Shown in pieces: positions 1-6,010 of a stretch of 6,010 nt of DNA. Within the stretch, counting starts at the first letter, position 1, and each line of letters begins with the position of its first letter. The position numbers were made by a program, and so were the translations under genes. The stretch spans positions 1 through 6,010 of the forward strand of contig DAIQOP010000248.1 in assembly GCA_036787815.1 (NCBI GenBank). The letters are read 5' to 3'. A model generated the notes under the pieces. The model worked only from the letters and a program-made list of their open reading frames with translations. It was not told the origin of the DNA and searched no databases. This DNA comes from DATBAK01 sp036787815 (lineage in GTDB: Bacteria > Actinomycetota > Acidimicrobiia > IMCC26256 > PALSA-610).

Positions 1-364
1 GGGAGAAGTCGGCGGCCCCGTCCTTGAACTGCACCTTCACCACGTAGTTCTGGTCGAGCGCGAGGTGGTTCGTGACCGTCAGGTTCGACGATGCGGCGTA
101 GTTCGAGTAGTTGCAGCTGGTGAGCTTGACGTCGGCCTCGGGTGGGGTGGCGACGGTGACCGCCGTGACCGGAACCTTCTTGTGCCCGTTGCTCTTCGAG
201 GTGCTCTGTCGGAGGGCGAGGGCGAAGACGACGACGATGAGCGCAACCAGGAGCACGTCGAACCCCCGGCGCATCCGCCTGCGGAACCGCCGCCGGCGCT
301 TGCGCCACTTACGCGACGGGTCGTCGTTCCATCGCGTGGTCGCGGGGTTCGACGGGTCGGGCAT
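1..364 (-). CDS. Single-pass membrane protein with Arg-rich N-terminus (partial, C-terminus outside window)
   Basis: This reading frame starts at the ATG at 364-362 and runs off the left edge, so only 121 residues are visible. Residues 18-33 are almost all Arg/Lys (KWRKRRRRFRRRMRR). A hydrophobic helix follows at about 36-51 (DVLLVALIVVVFALAL), then a Ser/Lys-rich linker and a polar, beta-prone segment from about residue 77 with the phrases SNLTVTNH and NYVVKVQFKDG. The positive-inside rule predicts a short cytoplasmic tail, one membrane anchor and an extracytoplasmic domain. The beta-rich segment recalls small immunoglobulin-like domains such as FxLYD, but too little is visible to assign a family. 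A good ribosome binding site supports the start. The gene is divergent from the 190-residue gene and shows no functional link to it. Membrane topology is well supported; function is unknown. Confidence 0.8.
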   Translation of the reverse strand, partial: MPDPSNPATTRWNDDPSRKWRKRRRRFRRRMRRGFDVLLVALIVVVFALALRQSTSKSNGHKKVPVTAVTVATPPEADVKLTSCNYSNYAASSNLTVTNHLALDQNYVVKVQFKDGAADFS

Positions 365-372
365 TCCGGGTG

Positions 373-378
373 CTCCCT
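373..378 (-). promoter_or_regulatory. Shine-Dalgarno for the membrane protein gene
   Basis: Read on the minus strand this is AGGGAG, 8 bases before the ATG at 364-362. It is the clearest ribosome binding site in the window and fixes the start of the membrane protein. The plus-strand genes do not have one this good. Confidence 0.7.
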
Positions 379-482
379 CGACGCAATCCGGCTCACGCGG
401 GCGGGGGATTCGACGGTAGCGGATCGTCCTACGCCGGGTCCGCGCGGCCTCCGGCATCCGCATCCGGTCGTCCGGGCGACGG

Positions 483-488
483 TACCTT
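483..488 (+). promoter_or_regulatory. Possible -10 box for a leaderless transcript
   Basis: TACCTT matches the TANNNT -10 form common in actinobacteria. Six bases separate it from the GTG at 495. If the transcript began at that GTG, the hexamer would sit at the usual -12 to -7. No -35 box is obvious. A hexamer match in a GC-rich region is weak evidence alone; what makes it worth noting is the spacing to a start codon that opens the short ORF leading into the next gene. Confidence 0.3.
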
Positions 489-494
489 CCCAGA

Positions 495-557
495 GTGCAT
501 GCAGTGCTGAGCCCGAGCCCTTCCGACCCCGTTTGGTTGCGGGTCGGAGCGCGATGA
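495..557 (+). CDS. Possible 20-codon leader ORF, ATGA-overlapping the next gene
   Basis: From the GTG at 495 a frame of 20 codons runs to a TGA at 555-557 (peptide MHAVLSPSPSDPVWLRVGAR). The stop overlaps the ATG at 554-556 of the 190-residue gene as ATGA, the usual sign of translational coupling. A TANNNT hexamer sits six bases before the GTG, so the ORF could be read from a leaderless mRNA. The ribosome binding site candidate of the next gene (GGAG, 546-549) lies inside this ORF, so translating it would pass over that site. The peptide has no run of one amino acid, so a classic attenuation leader is not indicated. It is very short and could be chance; a second in-frame GTG lies at 504. Confidence 0.3.
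   Translation: MHAVLSPSPSDPVWLRVGAR
546..549 (+). promoter_or_regulatory. Weak Shine-Dalgarno for the 190-residue protein
   Basis: GGAG lies four bases before the ATG at 554, closer than ideal. It is the main reason for choosing that ATG over in-frame upstream codons such as the TTG at 533, which have no ribosome binding site. Coupling from the short upstream ORF could make up for the tight spacing. Confidence 0.4.
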
Positions 558-1126
558 AGCGTCGGTTCGACGGCCGGGCAACTTTGGTGTGGGCGCGCCT
601 GCGACGGACGGCGGTCCACGGCGATCGCGACGAGCTCGGCGAGCCGTGGATGCGCCTCGATCCCGATCCGAGTCGGGTCGTCGACGGGATCGAGCCGGGG
701 GTGCCGGCCGTCGACGCGCTCGTGGTCGATTCGTCCGGTGCCGCGCGGGCGCGGGTCGAATCGCCGTTTCTCGTGCCCGCCCCGCCGGTTCCGCCGGAGC
801 CACCCGCCCCGCCCGCGCCGGCCGCCCCTGCAGTTGCCGATCGCGACGACGCGTTGGTCGATGCGATGCACCGCGTCGCCGACTCGTTCGAACGCATCGC
901 CGAGAGCCTCGAAGCCGATCGTCTCGACCGGCGGGCCCGCTTCGACGACGTCGACGGGCTGCTGCACTCGCTGGTGAACGGGCTGGCTCGCCCGACCTCG
1001 GTTGCCCCGGTCGTGATCGGCGGTTCGGTCGAATCCGGCGATTTCGAGGAGCTCACCGCCGCCGAGGCGCACGTCGACCTCACACAGGGTGAGATCGCGG
1101 CGCCCACCGGCGCCGTGGACGCGTAG
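554..1126 (+). CDS. Hypothetical acidic protein with Pro/Ala linker and charged helical segment (190 aa)
   Basis: I do not recognise this protein. Residues 1-20 are basic (MKRRFDG...ARLRR). Residues 21-70 are mixed and acidic, and residues 71-94 form a linker made almost only of Pro and Ala (PFLVPAPPVPPEPPAPPAPA). Residues 96-135 are rich in Asp, Glu and Arg with hydrophobic residues at helical spacing (DALVDAMHRVADSFERIAES), which suggests an amphipathic helix or coiled coil. The tail is acidic. There are no cysteines, membrane segments or signal peptide, so it is probably cytoplasmic. Strong G/C bias at third positions from the ATG onward supports coding. The frame is open upstream to position 65, but that part overlaps the antisense membrane protein gene and does not read like a protein. 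It lies 60 bases before the RecQ-type gene on the same strand, so a role beside it is possible. The helix could mediate oligomerisation or partner binding, which is inference only. Confidence 0.7.
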   Translation: MKRRFDGRATLVWARLRRTAVHGDRDELGEPWMRLDPDPSRVVDGIEPGVPAVDALVVDSSGAARARVESPFLVPAPPVPPEPPAPPAPAAPAVADRDDALVDAMHRVADSFERIAESLEADRLDRRARFDDVDGLLHSLVNGLARPTSVAPVVIGGSVESGDFEELTAAEAHVDLTQGEIAAPTGAVDA

Positions 1127-1133
1127 TCACGCC

Positions 1134-1145
1134 GTCGACGTCGAC
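1134..1145. repeat. 12-base perfect palindrome
   Basis: GTCGACGTCGAC is its own reverse complement and starts seven bases after the stop codon of the 190-residue gene. It could be an operator half-way to the RecQ-type gene, or simply a by-product of the GTCGAC-rich composition. Similar GTCGACG strings occur inside coding regions here, so confidence in a function is low. Confidence 0.25.
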
Positions 1146-1151
1146 CGGTCT

Positions 1152-1166
1152 CGGGTGTCGCACCCG
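1152..1166 (+). terminator. GC-rich hairpin between the 190-aa gene and the RecQ-type gene
   Basis: CGGGTG and CACCCG pair perfectly around a TCG loop, with one more wobble pair outside. No T-run follows, so it is not a standard intrinsic terminator, although actinobacterial terminators often lack one. It lies 25 bases after a stop codon and just before the putative -10 box of the next gene. It could end or weaken transcription from upstream, or be an operator. Confidence 0.3.
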
Positions 1167-1171
1167 GCTGC

Positions 1172-1177
1172 CAGACT
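1172..1177 (+). promoter_or_regulatory. Possible -10 box for the RecQ-type gene
   Basis: CAGACT matches TANNNT in five of six positions counting the free ones, nine bases before the GTG at 1187. There is no Shine-Dalgarno between it and the GTG, so transcription starting at or a few bases before the GTG would give a leaderless or nearly leaderless mRNA. No -35 box is seen. Weak evidence. Confidence 0.2.
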
Positions 1178-1186
1178 CCGATCACT

Positions 1187-3256
<2,070 letters not shown>

Positions 3257-3283
3257 TCGGCGCCCCCGGGGCTGCGAAGGTGG

Positions 3284-3289
3284 CAGGGT
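3284..3289 (+). promoter_or_regulatory. Possible -10 box or ribosome binding site for the polymerase gene
   Basis: CAGGGT lies seven bases before the ATG at 3297. It can be read as a -10 box close to TAGGGT giving a leaderless mRNA, or the AGGG inside it (3285-3288) can act as a Shine-Dalgarno with an eight-base spacer. Both readings support ATG 3297. The in-frame GTG at 3288 is a weaker alternative and would add three residues. Confidence 0.3.
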
Positions 3290-3296
3290 GCCGGGT

Positions 3297-5036
3297 ATGG
3301 GCGTGCCGGAGGTGCTGCGGGAATGGGAGGTCGCGCGCGGTGATCTCGTGGCCCTCGCGGCCGTGCCCGAGGTCGGGTTCGCGATGGCCACCGCTGCGGG
3401 TCGCTGGTCGGAGTCGAGCTCGGTCGCCGACGCCGCACGTGTCGTGCGCGCGGTCGAAGCGGAGATCCGCCCTCGCTGGGTGATGTGGTCGAACGCGACC
3501 TCGGCGCCGCTCGTCGCGGCGGGCGTGCGGGTCGCGACGAGCTGGGACATCGCCGGGGTGCACCGGCTCGTGTTCGGTGGATGGCGCGCCGATCCGGCGC
3601 GAGTCTGGGCCCTGCTCCACGACCGCCCCCTCGACGCGATCCCCACGGCCGCGCCCCCCGACCTGTTCACGCAGATCTCACCCGACGACGATGCGTCCGA
3701 CGAGCCGGTCCGGGGCGACGGGTACCTCCGCCCCGAATGGGTGAGCGGTGGTTGGTCGGCGACGCCCGAACGGCTCGCACGTTGGGCGGAGCTCGCGTTG
3801 GTCGTCGCCGGGCTCCAGCGCCTGCGATTGGTCGCGTTGGCCGATCGTCCGATGGCGCTCGCGACCGCGCGCTCGGAGTCGGCCGCGGAGCTGCTGTGCG
3901 CGGAGCTGTCGGCCGACGGCCTGCCGATGAGTCGCGACATCGCGGAGTCGTTGATTGCCGGGTTCGTCGGCGCGCGACCGCGGTCGGAGGCCGAGGCGAA
4001 CCGGCAGCGGGCCGAGCGCGACGCGGAGGTGTTGCGCCACACGCCATTTGCCCGCGATTGCGATCTCCGTAGCCCGGGGCAGGTGAAGTCGTTGCTGCGC
4101 AGCGTCGGGATCGAGGTTCCCGACACGCGGGCGTGGCGGTTGGAGGCGTTGCGCGATGCCCATCCGCTCGTCGGGGCGTTGCTCACGTGGCGGAAGGCCG
4201 AGCGGGTGGCGACCACGTACGGCTACGCGTGGCTCGACGAGAACCTGCACGACGACGGTCGCCTGCGCGGCGCGTGGTCGGGCTCCGACGGTGCCGCCGG
4301 GCGGATGACGGCGTCGGCCGGGCTGCACAACATGCCCGCCGACATGCGCGACGCGGTGGTCGCCGAGACCGGGCATGTGTTCGTGCGCGCGGATCTCGGG
4401 CAGATCGAGCCGCGGGTCCTCGCCGCGGTGTCGGGTGATCGCATGCTCGCGGCCGCAACGACAGAGGCCGACATGTACGCGCCCGTCGCGCAGCAGCTCG
4501 GTGTCGACCGCGCGACCGCGAAAGTCGCGGTGCTCGGGGCCATGTACGGGCAGACCACCGGCCACGGCGCGCGGGCACTGCGCGGCCTCGAGGCGGCCTA
4601 TCCGGTCGCGATGGCCTACCTCCAGGAGGCCGATCGCGCCGGGCAGCTCGCGCAGCCGCTGCGTACCTACGGCGGCCGGTTGATCTCGATGGGATCGATC
4701 AGCGACGACGACGATCTGAGCGATCGTGACGCCCAGTCGCGGGCGGCCGCGCGCGGTCGCTACGGCCGCAACGCGATGGTGCAGGGGGCCGCGGCCGAGC
4801 TGTTCAAGGCGTGGGCGGTCACCGTGCGGGCCCGCGGTGCCGCGCTCGACGCGCGGATCGTGCTGTGCCTGCACGACGAGTTGCTCGTGCACACGCCGAC
4901 GGAGCACGGCGAGGCGGTCGCGCGGCTGCTCCACGAGTGCCTCCGCGAGGCCGCGTACCGATGGGCGCCCGACGACTCCGTCCGGTTCGTCGCCGACGTC
5001 AACGTGATCGACCGGTGGTCCGACGCGAAGGACTGA
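3297..5036 (+). CDS. Family A (Pol I-like) DNA polymerase with degenerate 3'-5' exonuclease domain (579 aa)
   Basis: This is a template-directed DNA polymerase, probably for repair synthesis. It lacks the 5' nuclease domain of full PolA (about 930 residues in E. coli). Residues 20-180 keep the outline of the proofreading exonuclease fold, e.g. NATSAPLVAAGVRVATSWDI (66-85), but the catalytic acids are gone at all three exonuclease motifs. Residues 230-315 look like the thumb. The polymerase core is intact: GRMTASAGLHNMP (335-347), motif A DLGQIEPR (366-373) with metal ligand D366 and steric gate E371, motif B RATAKVAVLGAMYG (405-418) with R405, K409 and Y417, and motif C HDE (526-528) with D527. 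Leu413 replaces the usual Phe/Tyr of the O helix, and the segment after it is about 11 residues shorter than in E. coli Pol I. An acidic SDDDDLSD stretch lies at 469-476. Database names for such actinobacterial proteins often say 3'-5' exonuclease/DNA polymerase, but this sequence predicts no exonuclease activity. It lies 40 bases after the RecQ-type gene. Confidence 0.93.
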   Translation: MGVPEVLREWEVARGDLVALAAVPEVGFAMATAAGRWSESSSVADAARVVRAVEAEIRPRWVMWSNATSAPLVAAGVRVATSWDIAGVHRLVFGGWRADPARVWALLHDRPLDAIPTAAPPDLFTQISPDDDASDEPVRGDGYLRPEWVSGGWSATPERLARWAELALVVAGLQRLRLVALADRPMALATARSESAAELLCAELSADGLPMSRDIAESLIAGFVGARPRSEAEANRQRAERDAEVLRHTPFARDCDLRSPGQVKSLLRSVGIEVPDTRAWRLEALRDAHPLVGALLTWRKAERVATTYGYAWLDENLHDDGRLRGAWSGSDGAAGRMTASAGLHNMPADMRDAVVAETGHVFVRADLGQIEPRVLAAVSGDRMLAAATTEADMYAPVAQQLGVDRATAKVAVLGAMYGQTTGHGARALRGLEAAYPVAMAYLQEADRAGQLAQPLRTYGGRLISMGSISDDDDLSDRDAQSRAAARGRYGRNAMVQGAAAELFKAWAVTVRARGAALDARIVLCLHDELLVHTPTEHGEAVARLLHECLREAAYRWAPDDSVRFVADVNVIDRWSDAKD

Positions 5037-5075
5037 GCGTGCCGCACGGGCCCTACGGCTCGAAGAGCCCTTCGA
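5037..5075. other. Convergent gene ends with competing short hairpins
   Basis: The polymerase stop (5036) and the substrate-binding-protein stop (5053 on the minus strand) are only 16 bases apart. Two mutually exclusive hairpins overlap at the end of the binding-protein gene: GGCTC-GAA-GAGCC (5057-5069) and TCGAAG-AGCC-CTTCGA (5060-5075). Neither has a T-run. One could slow transcription coming from the polymerase side, but both lie in coding DNA for the opposite gene and may be incidental. Confidence 0.2.
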
Positions 5076-6010
5076 ACTCGAGCTTGCCGCCGGCCACGCG
5101 CCCGTACAGCAACCAGTCGCCACGGAACATGCCGTGCTCGAACGGCGAGCACGCGATGTGCGTACGGTGGCCGCCGGTGGTGCTCGGCATGAAGCGGATC
5201 GCCTCGAGCCCGGCTTTCAACCCCGGGCCCGACAGGATCGGAGCGCGGAACAGCCCTTCCACCAGCACGCGCGCGGTGTCGTACGCGAGGACCGGGATCG
5301 CGTTCGGCCACAGCGGAGGCTCCGAGCCGTAGCGCGCGACGAATCGCTCGTGGAAGCCGTCGGTGAGCGGGTTGCTCGGGTCGAACTGATCGACGCCGAC
5401 CCAACCCTCGAACTTGTCGAAGCCCATGAGATAGAACATGAACGCCGTGCCCATGATGCGCGGTGGGTCCCACCGGAGAGTGTCGAGCGCCTGTCGGAGC
5501 AGACCCTTCGCGGCGAGCATGCCGTAGCCCATGTAGACGAGCGCGTCGGGTTCGACCCGGCGGAGGTTCGCGAGATTCGTCGCGAGGTTCTCGGGACTCT
5601 GGCTGACAGTCTCTACCGCGGCGATGCTCAGGCCTCGGCGCCGGCACTCCTGGCGGAAGTAGCGGAAGTACTCCTCGCCGTTCGGTGAGATCTCGCTCAA
5701 CACCGCGACGCGTTCGTGGCCTTTCCGCTTCAACCACGCCGCGACCAGGGCCGCGTCGCCGCCGCAATCGCCGTTGCCGAGCCGGAAGCAATAGTCGCCC
5801 TGCAGCCGCTCGGTACCGCACCAACTGATCAGGGGAATCTGCAACTCGTTCGCGAGTGGTCCGACGACGATCGCGTTGTCGGAGCTGTATGCGCCCGCGA
5901 CGCCGATGCAACCTTCGTCGACGAGGAAGCGGAAGCCGTCGGTCGCGTTCTTGGCCGAACCTTGCGGAGGCCCGTGCTCGGGGTGCAGCACGAACTCGAC
6001 GGGCCGGTCG
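5053..6010 (-). CDS. ABC transporter substrate-binding protein, branched-chain amino acid (Peripla_BP_6) type, partial
   Basis: The frame runs from the right edge to a TAG at 5055-5053, giving 318 visible residues that lack the N-terminus and any signal peptide. It matches the Leu/Ile/Val-binding protein fold: an early DRPVEFVLHPEHGPPQGSAK stretch, then GVAGAYSSDN (36-45) and IPLISWCGTE (58-67), typical of the first lobe and its ligand pocket. RVAVLSEISPNGEEYF (100-115) follows, then a second-lobe phrase DALVYMGYG and a C-terminal strand KLEFEGLFEP. Proteins of this class capture amino acids, amides, urea or other small solutes outside the membrane and deliver them to a LivHMGF-type permease. 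The permease genes are not in this window but could lie beyond the right edge. The substrate cannot be read from the sequence. The internal GTG at 5991-5989 is not the true start, since matching sequence continues upstream. Six cysteines (34, 64, 74, 82, 122, 287) are many for this family. It is convergent with the polymerase gene and seems functionally unrelated to it. Confidence 0.88.
   Translation of the reverse strand, partial: DRPVEFVLHPEHGPPQGSAKNATDGFRFLVDEGCIGVAGAYSSDNAIVVGPLANELQIPLISWCGTERLQGDYCFRLGNGDCGGDAALVAAWLKRKGHERVAVLSEISPNGEEYFRYFRQECRRRGLSIAAVETVSQSPENLATNLANLRRVEPDALVYMGYGMLAAKGLLRQALDTLRWDPPRIMGTAFMFYLMGFDKFEGWVGVDQFDPSNPLTDGFHERFVARYGSEPPLWPNAIPVLAYDTARVLVEGLFRAPILSGPGLKAGLEAIRFMPSTTGGHRTHIACSPFEHGMFRGDWLLYGRVAGGKLEFEGLFEP

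Larger units (their letters stand above)
365..553. other. Divergent intergenic region
   Basis: This 189-base region separates the minus-strand membrane protein gene from the plus-strand 190-residue gene and must hold promoters for both. On the minus strand TACCGT (418-413) fits the TANNNT form of an actinobacterial -10 box, about 49 bases before the membrane protein ATG, but I see no convincing -35 box. On the plus strand TACCTT (483-488) is the best -10 candidate. Part of the region may be translated as the short leader ORF listed separately. I found no strong hairpin or repeat. Confidence 0.5.

Noticed and set aside
65..553. Upstream extension of the 190-residue protein to position 65
   Set aside because: The extension overlaps the antisense membrane protein gene, reads as low-complexity Arg/Pro/Glu sequence and has no ribosome binding site at its start. 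The ATG at 554 is better supported.
4696..4725. GACGAC-rich stretch as a tandem repeat
   Set aside because: It encodes the acidic SDDDDLSD segment of the polymerase and is too short and imperfect to call a repeat element.
3678..5123. 481-codon open frame on the minus strand opposite the polymerase
   Set aside because: It is antisense to all of the polymerase motifs, has no domain of its own and has composition typical of a GC-rich shadow frame.
4760..5911. 383-codon minus-strand frame overlapping the substrate-binding protein gene
   Set aside because: It is a different frame of the same strand as the binding protein. Its Arg-rich translation has no family features, while the binding-protein frame matches a known fold throughout.

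Overview
The window looks like chromosomal DNA from a high-GC actinobacterium. GC is very high at third codon positions, several starts lack a Shine-Dalgarno, and the RecQ and family A polymerase types are ones I associate with Actinomycetota. Acidimicrobiia is my best guess, from general impression only. I see no mobile element, CRISPR array, tRNA or rRNA.

Layout from left to right. (1) Positions 1-364, minus strand: the N-terminal part of a single-pass membrane protein with a very arginine-rich cytoplasmic face, cut by the left edge. (2) 365-553: a divergent intergenic region. It may hold a 20-codon leader ORF (495-557) whose stop overlaps the next start as ATGA. (3) 554-1126, plus: an unrecognised acidic 190-residue protein with a Pro/Ala-rich linker and a charged helical segment. 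(4) 1127-1186: a short gap with a 12-base palindrome and a GC-rich hairpin. (5) 1187-3256, plus: a RecQ-type DEAH helicase fused to a C-terminal phosphoribosyltransferase-like domain. (6) 3297-5036, plus: a 579-residue family A DNA polymerase with an intact polymerase active site, a degenerate 3'-5' exonuclease domain and no 5' nuclease domain. (7) 5053-6010, minus: most of a branched-chain-amino-acid-type ABC substrate-binding protein, convergent with the polymerase gene and cut by the right edge.

The helicase and polymerase genes are co-directional and 40 bases apart, and probably act in the same DNA repair or recombination process: one unwinds DNA and the other synthesises it without proofreading. 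The 190-residue protein just upstream may belong with them, but nothing in its sequence shows a function. The outer genes (membrane protein, solute-binding protein) look unrelated.

The most interesting points are the RecQ architecture (a winged-helix-like segment before the zinc cysteines, then a phosphoribosyltransferase domain with an unusual PRPP loop) and the polymerase's altered fingers (Leu at the Phe762 position and a shortened segment after the O helix). The possible translationally coupled leader ORF is also worth a look. I do not see a clearly new multi-gene system; the helicase-polymerase pair is the best candidate for a conserved module.
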